NCBI GenBank assembly: GCA_023145975.1
Contig: JAGLCZ010000170.1
Location: forward strand, 1 to 5,291
Direction: 5' to 3'
Source of the DNA: Candidatus Hydrogenedentota bacterium
GTDB taxonomy: Bacteria; Hydrogenedentota; Hydrogenedentia; Hydrogenedentales; CAITNO01
DNA length: 5,291 nt
Shown here: one piece after another, positions 1 to 5,291 of the stretch
Layout: every line of letters begins with the position of its first letter
Position numbering within the stretch: the stretch's first letter is position 1
The notes under the pieces: model-generated
Told to the model about the DNA's origin: nothing
Database searches by the model: none
What the model saw: only the letters and a program-made list of their open reading frames with translations
Made by a program: the position numbers and the translations under genes

Positions 1-243
1 CGGGTCAAAGGTGGCTGCCTGCCACATCTCCAGTTGATTTGAAGCGGTGCTCGGAAGAAAGTTTGCGCCGACAGGCCAGGGCTGCTGTGCATACCATTCA
101 TTGGCTTGTGTAGTTGTCCAGCGTCGTCCTTCTTTGATTTCATTGCCTGCTGCACCGGTGCACGAAAAAGCACTGGCAAGAAGCAAAGGGCAAAGGATGT
201 GGGCTACGGATTGTGCTGTGTGAAAAGAACGAATGGGCTTCAT
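1..243 (-). CDS. N-terminus of a secreted glycoside-hydrolase-like lipoprotein (3' part outside window)
   Basis: Reading the minus strand from ATG at 243 gives 81 codons open to the left edge. The protein begins MKPIRSFHTAQS, continues with a hydrophobic stretch (residues 13-26, including CPLLLASAF) and reaches Cys28 in the context AFSC, a somewhat degenerate lipobox, so it is probably an exported lipoprotein. After a short linker comes WYAQQPWPVGANFLPSTA (residues 50-67) and NQLEMWQAATFDP (69-81). From memory, this matches the start of the mature domain of cellulase/GH5-like (beta/alpha)8 proteins often annotated as 1,4-beta-xylanase or cellulase-family glycosylhydrolase, where the motif reads roughly QPWLVGxNFIPSxAINQLEMWQ. 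Catalytic residues lie outside the window, so substrate and activity cannot be stated. A short purine stretch (GGAAAAA) precedes the ATG, and a TATAAT promoter lies about 45 nt upstream. It is divergent from the lyase gene. Confidence 0.85.
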   Translation of the reverse strand, partial: MKPIRSFHTAQSVAHILCPLLLASAFSCTGAAGNEIKEGRRWTTTQANEWYAQQPWPVGANFLPSTASNQLEMWQAATFDP

Positions 244-265
244 GTTATTTTTCCGATTATTGTAA

Positions 266-295
266 TTGCATTTTTTGAACAGCTTAGATTATATC
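266..295 (+). promoter_or_regulatory. Weak candidate promoter for the heparinase-like gene
   Basis: TTGCAT (266-271), an 18-nt spacer and TATATC (290-295) are the best plus-strand pair I see upstream of the lyase gene. The -35 box matches three of six consensus bases and the -10 box four of six. The -10 shares bases with the TATAAT of the divergent promoter, so the two would compete for polymerase. A start near 302 would give a leader of about 70 nt before GTG at 371. Confidence 0.22.
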
Positions 296-317
296 TGTTA
301 TTTGCAGGGCTTTACAA
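288..317 (-). promoter_or_regulatory. Sigma70-type promoter for the left glycoside-hydrolase gene
   Basis: On the minus strand a perfect TATAAT (bases 293 to 288) is preceded, after an 18-nt spacer, by TTGTAA (317 to 312), which matches four of six bases of the -35 consensus. Transcription would start near 281 and give a leader of about 38 nt before the ATG at 243. The call rests on sequence match only. Confidence 0.5.
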
Positions 318-357
318 TGATCGGTTACCATTGCAGACAAGTGCCGGAACCGTATAC

Positions 358-363
358 AGGGAG
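358..363 (+). promoter_or_regulatory. Ribosome binding site favouring the GTG start at 371
   Basis: AGGGAG at 358-363 has its GGAG core 7 nt before the GTG at 371, close to the ideal spacing. The competing ATG at 317 has only a GCAGGG (304-309) upstream. The 18 codons between them include two consecutive AGA codons that are part of this purine-rich stretch, which suits a leader better than a coding region. Confidence 0.55.
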
Positions 364-370
364 AAGAACA

Positions 371-2698
371 GTGAATATCTTATTGGTGATTACCGCGTTA
401 TTTTCAGGGGTTGGACTGGATCAGGAAGCAAATTGGAATCAGATGCCCTATGCCCCTGCCGATGGTGAAACCGTTTCCGTTAATCCGCCGCCATTTACCT
501 GGGTGCCTACAGACAATGAGTCTGTTTATGTGTTGGAAGTGGCGCAAGACGAGTCCTTCGAAGTGCTGGTGTACCAGTGTGAGAGCACACATGTAAGCAC
601 GGTTTCCCTGAATACGCCTTTGGATCCCGGCAGCTACTGCTGGCGATACGGGCTTAAAGAGGAGGACGGTATCGCGTACAGTAAAATTCGCAGTTTCGTT
701 GTTCCAGAAGATGCACAACTTTGGCCCCGTCCATCTGCGGCTTCCATGATTGCCAATGTGCCGCAGAGACATCCCCGTTTATTTGTGTTATCGGAAGAGG
801 TGGCAGTATATCGGGAACGCGCGGCTTCCGGTGATCTACAGCGGGTACTGGGAAGTATCATTCGGCAATGCGATAAGCATCTTGGTGAAGTATTGGTTGC
901 CGAACCGCCTCCTGTAACCGGGAAAGGTGCCGAGCGGGGGTTGAACTATGCAAAGATATTCTGGGAGACACGTCCCCCCATGAACCTGATGGAAACCTGT
1001 GCGTTGGCGTATATCCTCACAGGGGACACAAAATATGGCGATGAAGCAAAACGCCGTATTTTGTATTTTTTCGCAGACTGGGATCCTGAAGGTACGACTT
1101 CCTACCGCCATAATGATGAGCCTGCCATGTGGATGATGATGCGCGGTATCCGAGCCTATGACTGGACCTATGATCTCTTTACCGTGGAGGAGCGCAACCG
1201 GGTAGAACCGGTAATGCGTGTGCGGGCGGCACAATTCTATGAACACCTGCGCAACCGACGTCGTTTCCACACCAATCCTTATGAAAGTCATGCAGGGCGA
1301 ACGTTGGGATTCCTGGGGGAAGCAGCCCTTGCCTTTGCCCACGACTGGCCTGAAGCAGAAGAATGGCTTGATTATGTAACCACCTGTTTCTGGAATATAT
1401 ATCCTGCTTGGGGAAAGGATGATGGCGGTTGGCATGAAGGACCTGGATACTGGTCTGCTTATATGGATTTTGCATTGCATTTTATTGTGCCCCTTAAAAT
1501 CGCAACCGGTGCCGAGCTTATAGAAAAGCCCTTTTTCCGAAATACTCCTTATTACCTACTCTATAGTAATCCGCCTTATGCCAGGATATCACCTTTTGGA
1601 GACGGTGAAAACGCCACGGGCGGCGGTGGGGGCAAAGGTACGGTTATGTTTGCTTTTTCCTCCCTGCTGGACGATCCTTATTTGCGTTGGTACGCCGAAG
1701 AAAGTGGTGTTGATATCCCTGCCGGTATTCTTGGTGTTGTCCTCAGCAGGGAAGCGCCCGTTGCAAAATCACCTGTTGATTTACCACAGTCTCGCTGCTT
1801 CCCCGGCGTTGGTCTGCTTTCTCTTCATACGGCTTTGGGCATTCCTGAAGAAGACGTGCATTTTTTAATTCACAGCGATCCTTATGGTGCTATCAGCCAC
1901 GCCCATGCAGATCAAAATGCATTTACACTGGAAGCGTATGGGGAAGCATTGGCAATTGCTTCTGGTTATTATCCCTGGTATGGATCGGAACATCACAGCC
2001 AATGGCAATGGGAATCGAAGTCATCAAATACCATTACATTTAATGACGGTATCGGACAGGTAAAACGCAGCGCAAAGTCTTTCGGGAGTATTGAGTGCTT
2101 TGTTCAAAATGATGATTTTGATTATGTACAAGCAGATGCTGTCCGGGCATATCAGGATCGATTATCTAAGTGTGTGCGGCATGTGGTGCATGTCAGACCG
2201 GGTGTATTTGTGATATGTGATGAGGTGGCTGCACCGGAACCCGTTATATTCGAGTGGCGATTACATGGAAATTCAGCGGTCATAACGGGGGATAATACGA
2301 TGCGTATTGTACAGGAAGATGCTGCCCTTGATCTTCACTTTATCGTGCCGGAAGAACTTTCCATACTCCCCTATGAAGGGGCAGAACCGCCCCCTGAAAA
2401 AGAATACCCAACCCAATATTATGCCATTGCTGCAACACCGAAACCTGTCGCAGAGACCACATTTCTCACAGTACTAGTCCCTACACGGACAGGGACTGCA
2501 GCAACAACTTCCGTGGTATCCCTATCCCTGAAAAATGGTGTTGGTGTGCGTGTAACGGTTGAGGGTACAAAATCGTTAGTCGCATTTTCTACCGGTGATA
2601 TTCCGCTTGAACTTGAAGGTAACATAAGTACAGGTACTGTACTTGCTATACGACTGGATGATCAGGGAATCCCTTCTTCAATACTTCAGGTTGAATAA
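371..2698 (+). CDS. Heparinase II/III-family polysaccharide lyase with DUF4962-type N-terminus
   Basis: The 775-residue protein probably cleaves a uronic-acid-containing polysaccharide by beta-elimination outside the cytoplasm. Residues 2-15 (NILLVITALFSGVG) form a short signal-like hydrophobic segment. Residues about 25-110 form a fibronectin-like domain with the motif NPPPFTW (38-44), typical of DUF4962/heparinase N-terminal regions. HPRLF (134-138) opens the alpha-toroid domain, which carries NPYESH (302-307) and WHEGPGYW (354-361); by family analogy His307 and Tyr360 are catalytic candidates. The Hepar_II_III beta-sandwich begins near 490 and has SHAHADQNAF (509-518), the hallmark His/Asp motif of the family, then GYYPWYG (532-538) and SSNTITFNDGIGQ (551-563). 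Length fits full-length members. GTG at 371 is chosen for its Shine-Dalgarno site; ATG at 317 (793 residues) would add an n-region with Arg-Arg. The exact polysaccharide cannot be told from sequence, and there is no sulfatase neighbour in view. It is divergent from the left glycoside-hydrolase gene. Confidence 0.9.
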   Translation: MNILLVITALFSGVGLDQEANWNQMPYAPADGETVSVNPPPFTWVPTDNESVYVLEVAQDESFEVLVYQCESTHVSTVSLNTPLDPGSYCWRYGLKEEDGIAYSKIRSFVVPEDAQLWPRPSAASMIANVPQRHPRLFVLSEEVAVYRERAASGDLQRVLGSIIRQCDKHLGEVLVAEPPPVTGKGAERGLNYAKIFWETRPPMNLMETCALAYILTGDTKYGDEAKRRILYFFADWDPEGTTSYRHNDEPAMWMMMRGIRAYDWTYDLFTVEERNRVEPVMRVRAAQFYEHLRNRRRFHTNPYESHAGRTLGFLGEAALAFAHDWPEAEEWLDYVTTCFWNIYPAWGKDDGGWHEGPGYWSAYMDFALHFIVPLKIATGAELIEKPFFRNTPYYLLYSNPPYARISPFGDGENATGGGGGKGTVMFAFSSLLDDPYLRWYAEESGVDIPAGILGVVLSREAPVAKSPVDLPQSRCFPGVGLLSLHTALGIPEEDVHFLIHSDPYGAISHAHADQNAFTLEAYGEALAIASGYYPWYGSEHHSQWQWESKSSNTITFNDGIGQVKRSAKSFGSIECFVQNDDFDYVQADAVRAYQDRLSKCVRHVVHVRPGVFVICDEVAAPEPVIFEWRLHGNSAVITGDNTMRIVQEDAALDLHFIVPEELSILPYEGAEPPPEKEYPTQYYAIAATPKPVAETTFLTVLVPTRTGTAATTSVVSLSLKNGVGVRVTVEGTKSLVAFSTGDIPLELEGNISTGTVLAIRLDDQGIPSSILQVE
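2476..2497. repeat. Small inverted repeat inside the lyase gene
   Basis: AGTCCCT (2476-2482) and AGGGACT (2491-2497) are perfect 7-bp complements around an 8-nt loop. They lie in the coding region about 200 nt before its stop. No T-run follows, so it is not a terminator. It may be chance. Confidence 0.35.
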
Positions 2699-2741
2699 AT
2701 AAATGTGATCCTTTGTTTTTGTTTCCTGCCAAAAGTTGTTA

Positions 2742-2769
2742 TTTCCATTGGATAAATGTAGACTATAAT
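2742..2769 (+). promoter_or_regulatory. Promoter for the TPR/membrane protein gene
   Basis: A perfect TATAAT (2764-2769) follows TTTCCA (2742-2747, four of six -35 bases) with a 16-nt spacer. An overlapping alternative is TTGGAT (2748-2753), 16 nt, TATAAC (2770-2775). Either would start transcription near 2777-2783 and leave a 65-70 nt leader before ATG at 2847. The surrounding 2699-2846 gap is AT-rich and I see no other gene in it. This separate promoter argues against the gene depending only on read-through from the lyase gene. Confidence 0.5.
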
Positions 2770-2832
2770 TATAACAGTGGTTGTGCTGGTGTACGATTGT
2801 TTTCGTATGGAGTACCGCACAATTTTTGTGTG

Positions 2833-2838
2833 AAAGGG
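2833..2838 (+). promoter_or_regulatory. Ribosome binding site that fixes the ATG start at 2847
   Basis: AAAGGG (2833-2838) lies 8 nt before ATG 2847. The frame is open further upstream to a TTG at 2781, but those 22 codons (MCWCTIVFVW and onward) contain several Cys and Trp, overlap the predicted transcription start region and have no ribosome binding site, so they are not taken as coding. Confidence 0.6.
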
Positions 2839-2846
2839 TTTCTATA

Positions 2847-4022
2847 ATGGGACGAGGAACATCCAAACAGAAGTTTGATCTGGCAAACAGTATGTATCTT
2901 GAAGGGGCTTACGAGGATGCTCTCGCTCTTTTGACTGAACTCGGCAAGGAATATCCCGGGGTATTTAATATTCAGCTGCCTGCTCTTAAATGCTTGCAGC
3001 GATTGGGGCGTCTGGAGGATGTGAAGGATGTTCATGGGCAAATGGTGAGTTTGTATACCCGGGAAAAGGAACAGAGGAAACTTCGGTCAGTTGAGGTATG
3101 GATTTTGGAACAAGAGGGAGGCGGTATAGAGGATCCGCTTGGGTTGCAGTTAAGTGCTGACGGAGAGGATTTTCCTGGTTTGCAGTTGAGTGCTGACGGG
3201 GAGGTACTTAATATTGCACCGATGGATGATTTGTTTGGTAGTTCTAAGTCTAAGTGGAAGTCTGCATCGTCAAGTGTTCCTGTGAGCAGCACGCCCGGTA
3301 TATCGTGGAAAACAATGGCAGCCATGGGGATGATGACATTGGCAGCCGTGGCTGTTTATCTCTTTTTACCCGTATTGCTTGGCAGGGTGCCTGAGTTTTC
3401 TGCGGACATCGTGTTGGGGCTTCCCCATGCCAACTTGGAGGGGAAATTCTATCGTCTAAGTGCTGATGTTTCCAGAACGGAAATAATGGGTCAAATAATT
3501 ATTGCCAGGGAAGGGCAGGTATACAAGATTATTCCCGGGGAGAAGAAGTATGCTGTTATGGAGCCCTCTGAAACGGCAGGTCAGAATCCCCTTGGCGAGA
3601 TGAGTGATTTCAAGAAATGGCTTGATGCAAATGGCGGTAAGCATACGGGCGAGGAAGTACTGTATGGCTTTGAGTGTGATGTATACGAAGCAAAAGTGCG
3701 TATGAATCCTGCCATGCCTCCTGTAGATACGAAAATATGGTATGCTCGTGATATTGCATTTCCTGTAAAGAGCGAAACGATTGGCGATGGAATTCTCGGC
3801 AAAGTAGTTATGTTCCTCAAAGATATTCAGGTTGGTTTGTTGCCGGCTGACTTGTTCGAAATTCCATCGAATTATGTACAGGTTGCTATTGAAGAAATTG
3901 GGGGTATGGGGATGGATGTCGGAGAAGCGACACTGCCTGTTATGACAGGTAACCTGCCTGATAACAGTAGCAAACTGAGTCTGGATGATCTGAAAAGACT
4001 TAAAAACATGGCTCAAGAGTAG
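2847..4022 (+). CDS. TPR-like / single-membrane-pass protein with LolA-like (DUF4412-like) C-terminal domain
   Basis: I do not recognise a named gene. The 391-residue protein has four parts. Residues 7-72 are helical and TPR-like: KFDLANSMYLEGAYEDALAL reads as one TPR helix pair, followed by a second around LKCLQRLGRLEDVKDV. Residues 91-155 are a low-complexity linker rich in Gly, Ser and acidic residues, with a 12-residue tandem duplication. Residues 157-178 (MAAMGMMTLAAVAVYLFLPVLL) are one strong membrane helix preceded by Lys. Residues 180-391 are a separate domain with beta-rich patterns such as GKFYRLSADVSRTEI, GQVYKIIPGEKKYAV, DTKIWYARDIAFPVKSET and LLPADLFEIPSNY, which resemble LolA/LolB-type or DUF4412 proteins by pattern only. 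The likely topology is TPR in the cytoplasm and C-terminal domain in the periplasm. It has its own promoter and converges with the DUF4091 gene. A role in lipoprotein or envelope handling is a guess from the fold resemblance. Confidence 0.85.
   Translation: MGRGTSKQKFDLANSMYLEGAYEDALALLTELGKEYPGVFNIQLPALKCLQRLGRLEDVKDVHGQMVSLYTREKEQRKLRSVEVWILEQEGGGIEDPLGLQLSADGEDFPGLQLSADGEVLNIAPMDDLFGSSKSKWKSASSSVPVSSTPGISWKTMAAMGMMTLAAVAVYLFLPVLLGRVPEFSADIVLGLPHANLEGKFYRLSADVSRTEIMGQIIIAREGQVYKIIPGEKKYAVMEPSETAGQNPLGEMSDFKKWLDANGGKHTGEEVLYGFECDVYEAKVRMNPAMPPVDTKIWYARDIAFPVKSETIGDGILGKVVMFLKDIQVGLLPADLFEIPSNYVQVAIEEIGGMGMDVGEATLPVMTGNLPDNSSKLSLDDLKRLKNMAQE
3129..3200 (+). repeat. In-frame 36-bp tandem duplication (two 12-codon units)
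   Basis: Unit 1 (3129-3164) encodes EDPLGLQLSADG and unit 2 (3165-3200) encodes EDFPGLQLSADG. They abut directly, share 29 of 36 bases and differ at two residues. The duplication sits in the linker before the membrane helix (residues 95-118). Silent third-position changes show it is not a recent assembly artefact. Confidence 0.85.
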
Positions 4023-4029
4023 TGGTGTT

Positions 4030-4054
4030 CCATTCCTTCCTTGTACAGGAATGG
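4030..4054. terminator. Weak hairpin in the convergent gap, possible bidirectional terminator
   Basis: CCATTCC (4030-4036) and GGAATGG (4048-4054) are perfect 7-bp complements with an 11-nt loop, midway between the stop codons at 4022 and 4062. A second register, TTCCT (4037-4041) with AGGAA (4047-4051), overlaps it. Neither strand has a proper T-run after the stem, so intrinsic termination would be inefficient. Position is the main support. Confidence 0.35.
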
Positions 4055-4061
4055 TTGCCGT

Positions 4062-5291
4062 TTAGTTGAGTGCTTCTATTATCAGTGCGATTTCGTGCCG
4101 CTTTTTCATGAGGAGCTGAGGGTTGCGTGTAAAACCTACCAGGTTGGGAACAATTTCTTCGAGGTTATAAGCGGCTGCAGCACGACGTAGTAACTCCTGG
4201 TCATCACTCTGTTTGTCCAAGGTGCGGGTACGTTTCATGAAAAGTGTCAGGTAATCATAGTCTTCCAAACCGTCCCGAATAGTTTCCCAGCGAATCGAAT
4301 TCACAGGTCCTTCCTGACCCGGATAAATCAGTATACCATCTCCATTGACAGGGGTAATATCAGTTATTTTTTCAAAAGGATCAGACCCGGATGACCAGTT
4401 GTTGACATTCCAATACTGCATGCCGCTTATGCCCAATGCCCAGGATTGCCAGAACAGAATACGATGTTCGATAGCGGAAAAATCCAGAAAGAAATTACCA
4501 TAAGGGCGGGGGGGCGTGTGATTGACATACCACCACACATCATCCCCTGCAGCAGTGCGTTCTAAAATATCGATGTTATGTGTGGTATCCAGTACCTGGG
4601 TATGTACAGACCAGATATCGAGCAGGTCGGGAATGAAAGGGCGCAATCCCATGGTACTGATGACAATGGGGATGTTGGGTGCGAGGTCTTTCCAATGCTG
4701 CATCCGCTCGAGAACGCGGTTCCATGCAGGTTCTTCTGGTTCATAGAAAAGTTGCGTGAATGCTTGTGATTGCAGGTGCTGTTCGCATACGAAAGCATCT
4801 GCTTCTTTGAGTTGTTCGGGGGTATCCAGTAATGTTGCAGGCACATAAAAAGAAGTTGCCCCTGCATTTTGCAGTGCTTTTAGGCGGACATTGAATTGGT
4901 CGAGTTCGCCTCTATAGTTGGCGGTTTCGCGGGGAAGTTGACAAAGTTCACGTAGTGTAACGCGGTGCTTGAGTGCGTTTTTCAGATAGCGTTGTGCCAA
5001 TGTGTTGGGGTCACTATTTGTACGCCGTGCTTGTTCTGCAAGGGTGCGCATGGAGAATCCGAAATCTGTTTTCAGCGTGGGAGTTGCCGGCAAATCAAAA
5101 TCATAGACCTTCGCTTCAATCCATAACTCCCAGGGGTCGTTATCGGCTGTCGAGATGGTAACGGGTCCGCGATAGGTACCTGCAGGAAGACCGGCGCGGG
5201 CATGTACAGTAATCCATATGGGCGAGGTTGCGCCTCCCCGGGCAGTAAAGGGAGTATGGGAAGGAAGTGCATCAGGAAACCATCCTGTCGG
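4062..5291 (-). CDS. C-terminal part of a DUF4091/GH123-type glycoside-hydrolase-like protein (N-terminus outside window)
   Basis: The minus-strand frame is open from the right edge to TAA at 4064-4062, giving 409 residues. TTG at 5093 is not a real start: the 66 codons upstream continue a typical family beta-sandwich, with PIWITVHARAGLPAGTYRG and the joint YDFDLPATPTLKTDFGF. After it comes the (beta/alpha)8-like DUF4091 domain (Pfam PF13320, linked to GH123 N-acetylgalactosaminidases), seen in FYEPEEPAW (4722-4748), WWYVNHTPPRPYGNFFLD (4486-4539), FWQSWALGISGMQYWNVNNW (4398-4457) and the near-diagnostic SIRWETIRDGLEDYDYLTLF (4239-4298) close to the C-terminus. Where many members have DEP, this protein has YEP, so activity or mechanism may differ. 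It probably acts outside the cytoplasm, but any signal peptide is out of view. It converges on the membrane-protein gene with a 39-nt gap. The family assignment is strong; the substrate is unknown. Confidence 0.9.
   Translation of the reverse strand, partial: PTGWFPDALPSHTPFTARGGATSPIWITVHARAGLPAGTYRGPVTISTADNDPWELWIEAKVYDFDLPATPTLKTDFGFSMRTLAEQARRTNSDPNTLAQRYLKNALKHRVTLRELCQLPRETANYRGELDQFNVRLKALQNAGATSFYVPATLLDTPEQLKEADAFVCEQHLQSQAFTQLFYEPEEPAWNRVLERMQHWKDLAPNIPIVISTMGLRPFIPDLLDIWSVHTQVLDTTHNIDILERTAAGDDVWWYVNHTPPRPYGNFFLDFSAIEHRILFWQSWALGISGMQYWNVNNWSSGSDPFEKITDITPVNGDGILIYPGQEGPVNSIRWETIRDGLEDYDYLTLFMKRTRTLDKQSDDQELLRRAAAAYNLEEIVPNLVGFTRNPQLLMKKRHEIALIIEALN

Noticed and set aside
151..162. 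Perfect 12-bp palindrome TGCACCGGTGCA
   Set aside because: It lies inside the coding region of the lipoprotein gene near the lipobox. There is no second copy in the window and no reason to see an operator there.
106..468. 120-codon plus-strand frame at the left end
   Set aside because: It overlaps the minus-strand lipoprotein gene and the start of the lyase gene, has no recognisable domain, and is rich in Cys and Arg as expected of a shadow frame.
836..1480. 214-codon minus-strand frame inside the lyase gene
   Set aside because: It is fully antisense to a well-supported gene, has no domain pattern and no promoter or ribosome binding site that I can see.
2843..2848. Second TATAAT just before ATG 2847
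   Set aside because: It overlaps the start codon, would give a leaderless or truncated message, and a better-placed promoter exists at 2742-2769.
2678..2866. 62-codon minus-strand frame across the intergenic gap
   Set aside because: It overlaps both flanking genes and the promoter, and its translation has no recognisable pattern.
3456..4016. 186-codon minus-strand frame inside the membrane-protein gene
   Set aside because: It is antisense to a supported gene and its translation lacks any family pattern.
4508..4514. Run of seven G bases in the DUF4091 gene
   Set aside because: It could suggest slippage or phase variation, but the frame is intact through it and the encoded HTPPRPYG fits the family, so ordinary codon choice explains it.

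Overview
The window holds four protein-coding genes and no RNA genes, mobile elements or CRISPR arrays that I can see. Two genes are complete and two are cut by the window edges. Three of the four look like extracytoplasmic carbohydrate-active proteins: a glycoside-hydrolase-like lipoprotein, a heparinase II/III-type polysaccharide lyase with a DUF4962-type N-terminus, and a DUF4091/GH123-type protein. This combination, the moderate GC content, the plain Shine-Dalgarno sites and the lipoprotein signal suggest a Gram-negative, glycan-degrading environmental bacterium. Planctomycetota, Lentisphaerota or Hydrogenedentota relatives would fit, but this assignment is inference and weak.

Layout. Bases 1-243 (minus) are the first 81 codons of a secreted glycoside-hydrolase-like lipoprotein that runs off the left edge. 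Bases 244-370 are a divergent intergenic region with a good minus-strand promoter (TTGTAA, 18 nt, TATAAT) and a weaker plus-strand candidate on nearly the same bases. Bases 371-2698 (plus) encode the heparinase-like lyase. Bases 2699-2846 are a noncoding gap with a promoter whose -10 box is TATAAT. Bases 2847-4022 (plus) encode a protein with a TPR-like N-terminus, one membrane segment and a LolA-like/DUF4412-like C-terminal domain, and with a 12-codon tandem duplication in its linker. A 39-nt convergent gap with a small hairpin follows. Bases 4062-5291 (minus) are the C-terminal 409 codons of the DUF4091-type protein, whose N-terminus lies beyond the right edge.

How the genes may work together. 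The first two genes are transcribed divergently and probably share a control region, which suggests joint use of one complex glycan: the lyase would cleave uronic-acid-containing chains and the hydrolases would trim other linkages. The membrane protein has its own promoter, and its link to glycan use rests on position only. No SusC/SusD pair, sulfatase, transporter or regulator is visible here, so a full utilisation locus cannot be claimed.

The most notable points are the two edge-truncated genes, which are easily missed or mis-started; a Tyr in place of the expected Asp of the DEP motif in the DUF4091 protein; and the unusual architecture and internal duplication of the membrane protein. I found no convincing wholly new system.
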